A program made the position numbers and the translations under genes. Positions 1 to 7,680 of a stretch of 64,000 bases of DNA are shown one piece after another. This DNA is from Myroides odoratus DSM 2801 (lineage in GTDB: Bacteria > Bacteroidota > Bacteroidia > Flavobacteriales > Flavobacteriaceae): NCBI RefSeq assembly GCF_000243275.1, contig NZ_CM001437.1:1585100-1649099 (forward strand), given 5' to 3'. The notes below the pieces were generated by a model. That model searched no databases. It worked only from the letters and a program-made list of their open reading frames with translations, and had not been told where the DNA came from. Numbering within the stretch: position 1 is the first letter of the stretch; each line of letters starts with the position of its first letter.

Positions 1-88
1 TATGGTCATCACTAGAACAACCTACAGTGGTGATTAACCCCGAAGCTACCAGCGCTAAAACCCCTAATTTAAGGTGAAATTTTTTCAT
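1..88 (-). CDS. Lipoprotein N-terminus (partial, runs off window)
   Basis: Reading leftward from the ATG at 86-88, 29 codons are open to the window edge. They encode a Lys-rich start (MKKFHLK), a hydrophobic stretch and a lipobox-like TVGCSSDD with the lipid-modified cysteine at residue 24. The acidic/serine residues after the Cys are typical of surface-exposed Bacteroidota lipoproteins. Only the signal peptide is visible, so no function can be given. The frame and signal are seen in the sequence; lipidation is inferred. Confidence 0.6.
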   Translation of the reverse strand, partial: MKKFHLKLGVLALVASGLITTVGCSSDDH

Positions 89-101
89 AATATTATTTTT
101 T

Positions 102-338
102 TTAACAATAAACAATCCACAATTGTATCAATAAAAACGCAATAAAACTAACTTTAAAAACAAATAATGACCTAATTAATAAAATTATACAAAAGAGGAG
201 GCCTACAACAGTAACTCCTCCCTTTAAAAACCATTCCATTCTATTAGAACGATCTGTATTCCCTTTATACTTATTCACACATAGAAAAAACAAAATCACT
301 ATCTTTGAAATTAATTCAGTATTAAATAAAACCATCAT
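102..338 (-). CDS. Possible small membrane protein (doubtful)
   Basis: An open frame of 78 codons fills the gap between the lipoprotein gene and polA. A shorter version from an internal Met (position 239, MEWFLKGG) would have 45 residues. Both forms carry hydrophobic segments, so a one- or two-pass membrane peptide is possible, and it would lie 13 bases upstream of the lipoprotein gene on the same strand. Against it: AT-rich intergenic DNA often yields Phe/Leu/Ile-rich frames, and the full-length version covers the putative polA promoter. No family is recognised. Confidence 0.22.
   Translation of the reverse strand: MMVLFNTELISKIVILFFLCVNKYKGNTDRSNRMEWFLKGGVTVVGLLFCIILLIRSLFVFKVSFIAFLLIQLWIVYC
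300..307 (+). promoter_or_regulatory. Putative polA -7 box
   Basis: TATCTTTG matches the Bacteroidota -7 consensus TAnnTTTG and lies 34 bases before the polA start. I see no clear TTTG -33 element 19 bases upstream, so support is moderate. Confidence 0.4.
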
Positions 339-341
339 TCA

Positions 342-3149
342 ATGGCTCAACAAAAACGTCTTTTTTTACTAGACGCCTATGCTTTAATTTTTAGAGGATA
401 TTATGCGCTTATTAAAAACCCAAGAATCAATTCTAAAGGATTAGATACCTCTGCTATTTTAGGATTTATGAATTCCCTTTTGGATGTCATCAAAAGAGAG
501 AATCCAGATCATTTAGCTGTTGCTTTTGACAATGGGGGGAGTAAAGATCGCTTGGCTATCTTTCCTGAATACAAAGCCAATCGCGATGTAACTCCTGAGG
601 CAATTAAAATTGCGGTTCCTTACATCAAAGAGATTTTAAAGGCGATGCATATTCCCATTATTGAAGTTTCAGGTTTTGAGGCAGATGATTTAATTGGAAC
701 TATTTCTAAACAAGCAGAAAAAGAAGACTTTATGGTGTATATGGTTACACCAGATAAAGATTACGCACAGCTTGTTTCGGACAACATTGTCATGTACAGA
801 CCTGCGCGAATGGGCAACGGTATTGAAATTTGGGATGTTGAACGCGTAAAAGAGAAATTCGAAGTAGATCATCCTGAACAGGTTATTGACTTTTTGGGTA
901 TGATGGGAGATGCTGTAGATAATATTCCGGGGTTACCAGGAGTTGGTGAAAAAACGGCAAAAAAATTCATCAAAGAATACGGATCAATGGAAAACCTTTT
1001 AGCTCACACCCATGAACTAAAAGGAAAAATGAAAGAAAATATCGAAGCCAATAAAGAGAAAGGATTACTTTCTAAAAAACTAGCGACGATTATCTTGGAT
1101 TGTCCGGTAACGTTTAATGCGGATAATTATATTTTAGAACAACCGGATGTTGAAAAAACAGATGCGCTATTCATTGAACTGGAATTCAGAAGAATGAAAG
1201 AGCAATTCGACAAGATTTTCTCTTCAACACCGCAACCAGCGACTGCGACTACAACTGCGACATCCTCTGGCACTCAAGAAGAGCAATTTTCTTTATTTGA
1301 CACTGGAGAAGGAAGTAGCACACAATCCCCTTACCAAACCTTAGAAACGACACAACATGTCTATCAGTTGGTTCAATCCCCCATGGCTATTCGCCTGTTA
1401 GCGCAGCAATTAATGCAGCAGCAAAGTGTTTGTTTCGATACAGAAACAACGGGCTTAGATCCTTTAACTGCGGAATTGGTAGGACTTGCATTTTCTTATG
1501 ATAAAGGAACAGCATACTATGTGCCTTTATCTGAAAACAGAGCGGAAGTATTAGCTACATTAGAACATTTCAAGCCTTTCTTTGAATCCGAAAGCATTGA
1601 AAAAATTGGGCAAAACTTAAAATACGATATCAAAGTTTTAAAACAATACGACATTCAGGTGAATCACCCTTTGTTTGACACAATGATTGCGCATTATTTG
1701 ATTAATCCAGATATGCGTCATAACATGGATGTATTGGCTGAAACTTATTTGAACTATACCCCTCAACCGATTGAAACCTTAATTGGAAAAAAAGGCAAAA
1801 ACCAAAAATCGATGCGTGAGGTAGAAGTTGAATTAACCAAAGAATACGCAGGAGAAGATGCGGATGTAACGTTTCAATTGAAACAAGTATTCTTACCCCA
1901 ATTGGAAGCCACTCAAACGGCACAATTATTCAGAGAGATTGAAATACCTTTAGTTTCCGTACTAGCGGATATGGAAAATGAAGGAATTCGCTTAGACGTT
2001 GATTTCTTACATTCATTATCGACTACATTAGACAGCGATATTAAACAATTAGAGCAATCTATTTACGAAACAGCTGGAGAAACCTTCAACTTAGCATCAC
2101 CCAAACAGTTAGGAGATATTCTCTTTGAAAAATTACAAATTGGTGGATCTAAACCAAAGAAAACAAAAACAGGACAATATGCAACTGGAGAAGAAATCTT
2201 AAGTGATTTGGCTCCTAAACACGCTATTGTACAAGATATTTTGAACTGGCGTCAATTGATTAAGCTTCAAAATACCTATGTAGATGCATTACCGAAGCAA
2301 ATCAATCCGGTAACGAATCGCGTGCATACAGAATATATGCAAGCCGTAGCAGCCACTGGACGTTTGAGTTCAAACAATCCCAATTTACAAAATATTCCGA
2401 TTCGTACAGAACGCGGGCGCTTGGTTCGTAAAGCATTTGTTGCCCGCGATGAAAATTACGTCTTATTAGCGGCGGATTACTCTCAAATTGAGTTGCGCAT
2501 TATTGCTGCATTGAGCGAAGAGCCTAATATGATTGAGTCGTTCAAAAACGGAGAAGATATTCACCGCTCAACAGCAGCCCGTGTATTCAATGTTCCATTA
2601 GAAGAAGTAACCAAAGAACAAAGAAGTCATGCTAAAACGGTTAACTTTGGAATCATCTATGGTGTATCTGCCTTTGGATTGAGCAATCAAACCAATTTAT
2701 CTCGCGCAGAAAGCAAAGAATTGATTGATACGTATTACGAAACTTATCCTAAACTAAAAGACTATATCGCACAACAAATTGAATTTGCACGCGAATATGG
2801 TTATGTACAAACGATTTTAGGCCGAAGAAGATATTTAAAAGATATCCATTCCCAAAATGCTGTCGTGCGCAGTGCGGCAGAGCGAAATGCGGTTAATGCC
2901 CCTATTCAAGGAAGCGCGGCAGACATTATCAAAATTGCGATGATTCGCATTCACAAGCGATTAGTCAGTGAACAATGGAAATCGAAGATGCTATTACAAG
3001 TACACGATGAGTTGGTTTTTGATGCACACAAGGAAGAATTGGATGCGTTAAAAACCATGGTAAAAGAGGAAATGGAAAGTGCTTTCAGCTTAGCAGTACC
3101 TTTGGTTGTTGACCTAGGAGTTGGAGAAAATTGGCTTCAGGCACATTAA
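342..3149 (+). CDS. polA: DNA polymerase I
   Basis: 935 residues, normal length for full-size PolA. An N-terminal 5'-3' exonuclease (about 1-290, with GFEADDLIG and DNIPGLPGVGEKTA) is followed by a variable Thr/Ala-rich linker. The 3'-5' exonuclease (about 340-530) keeps all motifs: DTET (D366, E368), NLKYDIKVL and YAGEDAD, so proofreading is probably active. The polymerase domain follows, with motif A LAADYSQIELR (D712), motif B RSHAKTVNFGIIYG and motif C VHDEL (D889). It fills repair gaps and removes Okazaki primers. Monocistronic; an intrinsic terminator lies about 165 bases downstream. Confidence 0.97.
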   Translation: MAQQKRLFLLDAYALIFRGYYALIKNPRINSKGLDTSAILGFMNSLLDVIKRENPDHLAVAFDNGGSKDRLAIFPEYKANRDVTPEAIKIAVPYIKEILKAMHIPIIEVSGFEADDLIGTISKQAEKEDFMVYMVTPDKDYAQLVSDNIVMYRPARMGNGIEIWDVERVKEKFEVDHPEQVIDFLGMMGDAVDNIPGLPGVGEKTAKKFIKEYGSMENLLAHTHELKGKMKENIEANKEKGLLSKKLATIILDCPVTFNADNYILEQPDVEKTDALFIELEFRRMKEQFDKIFSSTPQPATATTTATSSGTQEEQFSLFDTGEGSSTQSPYQTLETTQHVYQLVQSPMAIRLLAQQLMQQQSVCFDTETTGLDPLTAELVGLAFSYDKGTAYYVPLSENRAEVLATLEHFKPFFESESIEKIGQNLKYDIKVLKQYDIQVNHPLFDTMIAHYLINPDMRHNMDVLAETYLNYTPQPIETLIGKKGKNQKSMREVEVELTKEYAGEDADVTFQLKQVFLPQLEATQTAQLFREIEIPLVSVLADMENEGIRLDVDFLHSLSTTLDSDIKQLEQSIYETAGETFNLASPKQLGDILFEKLQIGGSKPKKTKTGQYATGEEILSDLAPKHAIVQDILNWRQLIKLQNTYVDALPKQINPVTNRVHTEYMQAVAATGRLSSNNPNLQNIPIRTERGRLVRKAFVARDENYVLLAADYSQIELRIIAALSEEPNMIESFKNGEDIHRSTAARVFNVPLEEVTKEQRSHAKTVNFGIIYGVSAFGLSNQTNLSRAESKELIDTYYETYPKLKDYIAQQIEFAREYGYVQTILGRRRYLKDIHSQNAVVRSAAERNAVNAPIQGSAADIIKIAMIRIHKRLVSEQWKSKMLLQVHDELVFDAHKEELDALKTMVKEEMESAFSLAVPLVVDLGVGENWLQAH

Positions 3150-3314
3150 TAATTATAGCCTTGTGTTGCAAAACTACCTAAACATCAAGGATAGAACGAA
3201 AAAAAGTTTGTTTTTGATAGTCTATACTTGTTTATGTTCGTATTGCATTTACACTTGACTTTATCCATAGCATGTGATTCTATTTTACAACTAAGTTGTA
3301 ATCTCAATAAAACA

Positions 3315-3345
3315 AAAGGTTATTCCGGTGGAATAACCTTTTTTT
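3315..3345 (+). terminator. Intrinsic terminator after polA
   Basis: A perfect 12-bp stem (AAAGGTTATTCC with GGAATAACCTTT, 3-base loop) runs into a T-tract. It sits 165 bases past polA. The 165 bases between hold no gene but do contain a second small dyad at 3285-3301 (TTACAAC, loop TAA, GTTGTAA). Confidence 0.8.
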
Positions 3346-3385
3346 ATGGCTTGCGTTAAAATCGAAATAGTTCCAAATTAAAAAC

Positions 3386-3393
3386 TATTTTTG
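3386..3393 (+). promoter_or_regulatory. Putative -7 box for the acyltransferase gene
   Basis: TATTTTTG fits TAnnTTTG and ends 22 bases before the ATG at 3416, just downstream of the polA terminator. No clear -33 element at the expected spacing. Confidence 0.4.
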
Positions 3394-3415
3394 TACTTCA
3401 TTTTAAATCAAGGCC

Positions 3416-3979
3416 ATGAAGAAATTATTGGGCAAATTGATGTTAGGCATCACAGGTTGGAAACTCGTTGTTCACGACGAATCTTTCAAACAAGAAAAAA
3501 AAGTTATTTTGATCTGTGTGCCCCATACCACCAATTGGGACTTTTACTACAGTCTCGCTTGTTTCTGGATTTTAGGTATGCCTTTTAAAATTTTCATCAA
3601 AGATTATTATACCAAATCGTGGTTTGGTTTTTTCTTCAAAGCGATTGGTTGTATTGGGGTAGACCGCACCAAGAGTCAGAATTTAGTAGAATATGCGGTT
3701 CAAGTTATTGAAGAGGCCGATGAGATTGCTTTGATTAATACCCCTGAAGGTACCCGTTCCTTTTCGCCCAAATGGAAACAAGGTTTTTATCATATCGCGA
3801 GGCAAACGAATATACCGATTGCTTTATGTTATGCTGACTACAAAAAGAAGCAATGCGGTATCTTGAAGTTAGTGCGTGTTGAGGACAAATCCTTTGAAGC
3901 CTTATTGGATGAGATTGCGCCTTATTATAGCCCAGCGATGGCAAAGTATCCAGAGAATTACAATCCAAAGTTGTATTAA
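3416..3979 (+). CDS. 1-acyl-sn-glycerol-3-phosphate acyltransferase family protein
   Basis: 187 residues of the PlsC-like lysophospholipid acyltransferase superfamily. The catalytic His-x4-Asp motif appears as HTTNWD (about residues 39-44), and the phosphate-binding motif as NTPEGTRS (about 108-115). It probably moves an acyl chain onto a lysophosphatidate or similar lipid at the inner membrane. It is shorter than PlsC itself, and some homologues in Bacteroidota act on other lipids, so the exact substrate is open. The 3' neighbour starts 31 bases later on the same strand, so co-transcription is possible. Confidence 0.82.
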   Translation: MKKLLGKLMLGITGWKLVVHDESFKQEKKVILICVPHTTNWDFYYSLACFWILGMPFKIFIKDYYTKSWFGFFFKAIGCIGVDRTKSQNLVEYAVQVIEEADEIALINTPEGTRSFSPKWKQGFYHIARQTNIPIALCYADYKKKQCGILKLVRVEDKSFEALLDEIAPYYSPAMAKYPENYNPKLY

Positions 3980-4010
3980 TTTGCTGTACGTAGTATCTTT
4001 AGCTAAAAAC

Positions 4011-4532
4011 ATGAGAATTGTATTTGGACTCTTTTTTAGTCTTTTACTACTAGCGAGTTGTAAAAGTAGCCTTGCGCCTTCTACGTTAAAACAAAATGCT
4101 TTAGCCTTTGAACTTTGTGAGCTCTATGGATCCGATCAAGGTCTTCGAACAAAAGCCCTTGCCCCTACAAATAACCAGATACTACCAAAAATTGATTCTA
4201 TCAATTTCACTAAGCTTGTTGCCTTTGTTCAAAAAAATGGGATGCCAAATGAAAATTTATTAGGCAAAGACAACTATGCTATTGAATGTGTAAAAATGGC
4301 TGGTTTTTCTATTTTATTACACAATCCAGAAAAATTAGTTCATGATACGGAATACTATCATTTGTTCTTTCAAGAGGTACAAGCTGGACGGATGTCTGGT
4401 GAAGCTTTTGCTTTGATTATAGACAAATTTTATTGGTCACGTCAGCAGAATTTAGCCTATGGAAGTTCATTTGGACAACCTTGTTACGTGATAAAGAGGA
4501 TGTTAATCAACGCAGGAAGTTACTCGGTTTAA
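4011..4532 (+). CDS. DUF6624-like lipoprotein, C-terminus frameshifted
   Basis: The start at 4011 gives a signal peptide with lipobox LLASCKSS, then a roughly 150-residue domain with GMPNENLLGK and a YGSS..GQP segment, which I match from memory to the DUF6624 family. In the present frame the protein ends with an unlikely tail (VIKRMLINAGSYSV) at 4532. From 4490 the next frame continues as DKEDVNQRRKLLGLKELED and stops at 4573. That is the usual DUF6624 ending (nvd.RR..lGL..L). One missing base around 4485-4490 explains this. Function unknown. Confidence 0.65.
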   Translation: MRIVFGLFFSLLLLASCKSSLAPSTLKQNALAFELCELYGSDQGLRTKALAPTNNQILPKIDSINFTKLVAFVQKNGMPNENLLGKDNYAIECVKMAGFSILLHNPEKLVHDTEYYHLFFQEVQAGRMSGEAFALIIDKFYWSRQQNLAYGSSFGQPCYVIKRMLINAGSYSV

Positions 4533-4714
4533 AAGAATTAGAAGACACTGAGTTTAAGGAATGTACTAATTAACCTCTATAACTTCCTTTTCAATTGTTC
4601 ATTTTTCGCTTTTTTTGACAAGTTATACGTGTATAAAAGGGAGGAGTTTTTGGTTCAAACAAATTACAACTCAGCTTGTTAAAAGCAAATAAAAGCAAAA
4701 AACAGTAGTATGGA

Positions 4715-4745
4715 TTTGTATAATAAAAGAAATTATGTAATTTTG
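4715..4745 (+). promoter_or_regulatory. rplM promoter
   Basis: TTTG at 4715-4718, a 19-base spacer, and TAATTTTG at 4738-4745 form a complete Bacteroidota sigma-ABfr type promoter. Transcription should begin near 4751, giving a leader of about 40 bases if rplM starts at the GTG at 4793. Confidence 0.8.
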
Positions 4746-4792
4746 CACTCCCTTTATTGGGAATGGAATGTTTAATTAAATACAAAATTATT

Positions 4793-5248
4793 GTGGAAAG
4801 TTTAAGCTACAAGACTGTATCAGCAAACAAAGCAACTGTTCAAAAAGAATGGTTAGTTGTAGATGCTGAAGGCCAAAATTTGGGTCGTCTTGCTTCTAAA
4901 GTGGCAACACTTTTAAGAGGTAAACACAAGACAAATTACACGCCGCACGTAGACTGTGGAGACAACGTAATCGTAATCAACGCAGAAAAAATCAACCTAA
5001 CAGGTAACAAATTAGATGACAAGACTTACATCCGTCATACAGGTTACCCAGGAGGACAAAGATCTTTAACTGCTAAAGTAATGCAACAAAAAAATCCTGC
5101 ATTATTAGTAGAGAAAGCAATCAAAGGGATGTTGCCTAAGAACAAATTAGGAGCACAATTATTCCGTAATTTAAATGTTAATGTAGGCGCTGAGCACAAA
5201 CATGGAGCTCAACAACCTAAAGCCGTTAATTTAAACGAAGTTAAGTAA
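4793..5248 (+). CDS. rplM: 50S ribosomal protein L13
   Basis: Contains the L13 core [32 protein letters not shown] and RHTGYPGG. A frame is open from 4757, but I choose the GTG at 4793. It gives [14 protein letters not shown] and 151 residues, the normal flavobacterial length, and leaves a leader of about 40 bases. The ATGs at 4757 or 4763 would leave a leader of only about 6-12 bases. L13 assembles early into the large subunit. The stop codon overlaps the start of rpsI (TAATG), so the two are translationally coupled. Confidence 0.95.
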   Translation: MESLSYKTVSANKATVQKEWLVVDAEGQNLGRLASKVATLLRGKHKTNYTPHVDCGDNVIVINAEKINLTGNKLDDKTYIRHTGYPGGQRSLTAKVMQQKNPALLVEKAIKGMLPKNKLGAQLFRNLNVNVGAEHKHGAQQPKAVNLNEVK

Positions 5249-5634
5249 TGGGAGTTATTCACAAAATCGGTAGAAGAAAGACCGCTGTTGCTCGTGTTTA
5301 TGTTTCAGAAGGAACAGGAAACATTACAGTAAACAAAAAAGATTTTAAAATTTATTTCCCTACAGGTACATTACAGTACAAAGTATTACAGCCTCTTACA
5401 CTTACTGAGAACGCTGAGAACTTTGACATCAAAGTAAATGTATATGGTGGAGGAACTACAGGACAAGCTGAGGCAGTGCGTATGGCAATTGCTAGAGCTA
5501 TGTGCGAAATTGATGTAGAGAACAGAGCAGTTCTTAAACCAGAAGGATTATTGACTCGTGACCCTCGTATGGTTGAGCGTAAGAAATTCGGTCAGAAGAA
5601 AGCTCGTAAGAGATTCCAATTCTCTAAACGTTAA
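5248..5634 (+). CDS. rpsI: 30S ribosomal protein S9
   Basis: 128 residues with the S9 signatures [12 protein letters not shown] near the start, [18 protein letters not shown] in the middle and the conserved C-terminal [12 protein letters not shown], whose basic tail reaches the P-site tRNA. Starts on the last base of the rplM stop codon, as in the conserved rplM-rpsI pair. Confidence 0.97.
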   Translation: MGVIHKIGRRKTAVARVYVSEGTGNITVNKKDFKIYFPTGTLQYKVLQPLTLTENAENFDIKVNVYGGGTTGQAEAVRMAIARAMCEIDVENRAVLKPEGLLTRDPRMVERKKFGQKKARKRFQFSKR

Positions 5635-5674
5635 TATTTATTTATTATTAAAAAATCTAGGTTTTTGTTGCGCA

Positions 5675-5750
5675 CTTGCATTTTTTGTAAGAAGTAGTTT
5701 AGCATCTAAATGGTTGAGACCGAGTAAATCGCTACTTGATCATTGCTAAA
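5675..5750 (+). ncRNA. Candidate structured leader of rpsB
   Basis: Between rpsI and rpsB I can draw a compact fold. Hairpin CTTGCA/TGTAAG (5675-5691) is followed by an outer stem TTTAGCA (5698-5704) with TGCTAAA (5744-5750). The outer stem encloses two hairpins: GGT-TGAG-ACC (5712-5721) and GAGTA/TACTT (5722-5737). This three-way junction ends 25 bases before the S2 start, the position expected for a ribosomal-protein autoregulatory leader. The pairings are seen in the sequence; the regulatory role is inferred. Confidence 0.5.
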
Positions 5751-5775
5751 GTAACAGAACGTAAACTATTAGAAA

Positions 5776-6519
5776 ATGGCAAACAAAGTAGAAGTAAAAG
5801 AATTACTAGAAGCAGGTGTTCATTTTGGACACATGACTAGAAAATGGGATCCAAACATGGCTCCTTATATCTATATGGAGCGTAATGGTATTCACATTAT
5901 CAATCTATATAAAACTGCAGCTAAAATTGAAGAAGCGAATGAAGCTTTGAAAAAAATCGCTGCATCAGGAAGAAAAATCCTTTTCGTTGCTACAAAAAAG
6001 CAAGCGAAAGACATCGTAGCTGAAAAAGCAGCTGCAGCTAACATGCCTTACATCACTGAAAGATGGCCAGGTGGTATGTTAACAAACTTCGTTACTATCC
6101 GTAAAGCTGTTAAGAAAATGGCTTCTATTGATAGAATGAAAAAAGACGGTACATTTATGACGCTTTCTAAGAAAGAGCGTTTACAAGTTGAACGTCTTCG
6201 TGCAAAATTAGAGAAAAACTTAGGTTCTATTGCTGATATGACTCGTCTACCAGCTGCTCTATTTGTTGTAGATATCAAAGCTGAACACATTGCGATTAAA
6301 GAAGCACAAAAATTAAACATTCCGATCTTCGCTATGGTGGATACGAACTCTGACCCACGTCAAGTTGACTACGTTATTCCAGCAAACGATGATGCTTCTA
6401 AATCAATCGATAAAATTTTATCTTTAGTTACTGCTGCTATTATCGAAGGTAATGCAGAAAGAAAATCTGAAAAAGAAGAAGCTCCAGCTGTAAAAGCGGA
6501 TGCTGAAGCTAAAGCATAA
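5776..6519 (+). CDS. rpsB: 30S ribosomal protein S2
   Basis: 247 residues. It opens with the S2 pattern LLEAGVHFGHMTRKWDPNM and contains TERWPGGMLTNF and VDTNSDP. The Glu/Ala/Lys-rich last 25 residues are a variable tail. S2 joins late on the small-subunit body next to S1. Followed by tsf after 106 bases, the classical rpsB-tsf pairing, but a hairpin and a putative promoter lie between them, so tsf may also be transcribed alone. Confidence 0.97.
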   Translation: MANKVEVKELLEAGVHFGHMTRKWDPNMAPYIYMERNGIHIINLYKTAAKIEEANEALKKIAASGRKILFVATKKQAKDIVAEKAAAANMPYITERWPGGMLTNFVTIRKAVKKMASIDRMKKDGTFMTLSKKERLQVERLRAKLEKNLGSIADMTRLPAALFVVDIKAEHIAIKEAQKLNIPIFAMVDTNSDPRQVDYVIPANDDASKSIDKILSLVTAAIIEGNAERKSEKEEAPAVKADAEAKA

Positions 6520-6536
6520 TTTTTTAACAATATCAT

Positions 6537-6597
6537 AAAGTCGTTATGCTGATAGATGTTTACCTTTGTATTCAACTGTCAATAACGACTTTTTTAA
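6537..6597 (+). terminator. Terminator-like dyad between rpsB and tsf
   Basis: AAAGTCGTTAT (6537-6547) is perfectly complementary to ATAACGACTTT (6582-6592), followed by more T. The 11-bp stem with a 34-base loop could end or reduce read-through from rpsB. The loop contains a putative tsf promoter box. Confidence 0.55.
6561..6568 (+). promoter_or_regulatory. Putative tsf -7 box
   Basis: TACCTTTG fits TAnnTTTG exactly, 57 bases before the tsf ATG. It lies in the loop of the preceding dyad, so a transcript starting near 6574 would include only the right arm of that dyad. No good -33 element is visible. Confidence 0.45.
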
Positions 6598-6625
6598 TTT
6601 ATTAACTCTTTAAAAGATTACTAAA

Positions 6626-7591
6626 ATGGCAAATATTACTGCTGCAGACGTAAATAAGCTAAGACAACAAACAGGTGCCGGAATGATGGACTGTAAAAAA
6701 GCGTTAGTTGAGGCTGAGGGAGATTTCGATAAAGCAATCGAAGTTTTACGTAAAAAAGGACAAAAAGTTGCTGCTAACCGTTCTGATCGTGATTCATCAG
6801 AAGGTGCTGCTGTAGCTCTTGTTAACGCTGACAAAACTAGAGGTGTTGTTCTTACATTAAACTGTGAGACTGACTTCGTAGGTAAAAACGAAGGTTTCCA
6901 AGCATTAGCAAAAGAATTAGCTGAAAAAGCAATCAACTTCAATACAAAAGAAGAATTCTTAGCTTCTCCATACAATGACACAATGACTATTGCTGACAAA
7001 TGTATCGAGCAAACAGGAGTTATCGGTGAGAAAATCGAAATCGGTTCTTTCGAAGTATTAGAAGGAGCTTTCATCGGTTCTTACGTTCACGGTAACAAAA
7101 TTGCTGCTATCACAGCTTTATCTTCAGCTGTTGCTAAAGCAGAAGAAATCGCTAAAGACGTTTCTATGCAAGTAGCTTCAATGGGTGCTGAGACTTTATC
7201 TTACAAAGATTTTGATCCAGAATTCATCGCTAAAGAAACAGAAGCTCGTATCGCAGTTATCGTTAAAGAAAACGAAGAGTTAGTACGTTTAGGTAAAACA
7301 CTTAAAAATGTACCTCAATATATTTCTTACGCTCAACTTACTGAAGAAGTATTGAAACAAGCGGAAGAAGATGCTAAAGCTGAATTAAAAGCTGAAGGTA
7401 AACCTGAAAACATCTGGGATAGAATTTTACCTGGAAAAGTGGCTCGTTTCATCAGTGACAATACAACTTTAGACCAAGAGAAAGCATTATTAGACCAAAA
7501 CTTCATCAAAGATGAATCTAAAAAGGTTTCTGATTATGTAAAATCTTTTGGAGTTGAAATCACAGGATTCAAAAGAGCTTCATTAGGATAA
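6626..7591 (+). CDS. tsf: Elongation factor Ts
   Basis: 321 residues, the longer EF-Ts form usual in flavobacteria. The N-terminal UBA-like module has VNKLRQQTGAGMMDCKKAL, and the nucleotide-exchange core has the signature NCETDFVGKNEGFQ (about residues 80-93). It recharges EF-Tu by displacing GDP. Preceded by rpsB and closed by a strong terminator 28 bases after the stop. Confidence 0.97.
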   Translation: MANITAADVNKLRQQTGAGMMDCKKALVEAEGDFDKAIEVLRKKGQKVAANRSDRDSSEGAAVALVNADKTRGVVLTLNCETDFVGKNEGFQALAKELAEKAINFNTKEEFLASPYNDTMTIADKCIEQTGVIGEKIEIGSFEVLEGAFIGSYVHGNKIAAITALSSAVAKAEEIAKDVSMQVASMGAETLSYKDFDPEFIAKETEARIAVIVKENEELVRLGKTLKNVPQYISYAQLTEEVLKQAEEDAKAELKAEGKPENIWDRILPGKVARFISDNTTLDQEKALLDQNFIKDESKKVSDYVKSFGVEITGFKRASLG

Positions 7592-7618
7592 TATATTTCC
7601 TTAAAAAATTAAAATATC

Positions 7619-7649
7619 AAACCTCAAGCATTTTGTTTGAGGTTTTTTT
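7619..7649 (+). terminator. Intrinsic terminator after tsf
   Basis: AAACCTCAA/TTGAGGTTT, 9 bp, followed by a run of T. It ends the ribosomal/EF-Ts transcription unit before the symporter gene. Confidence 0.85.
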
Positions 7650-7680
7650 ATTTATTTTCGTATTTTTAAAACAAAAAAAA

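Noticed and set aside
4757..4792. ATG starts for rplM at 4757 or 4763
   Set aside because: They would leave a leader of only about 6-12 bases after the mapped-looking promoter, and the extra residues are foreign to L13.
6610..7074. 154-codon open frame antisense to tsf
   Set aside because: Lies wholly within a highly conserved gene on the other strand; composition is that of a mirror frame of Ala/Lys-rich EF-Ts and no domain is recognisable.
7633..7680. Upstream TTG start for the symporter gene
   Set aside because: It lies in the tsf terminator stem, and the extension adds a Phe-rich stretch not seen in the family; ATG at 7681 gives the normal N-terminus.
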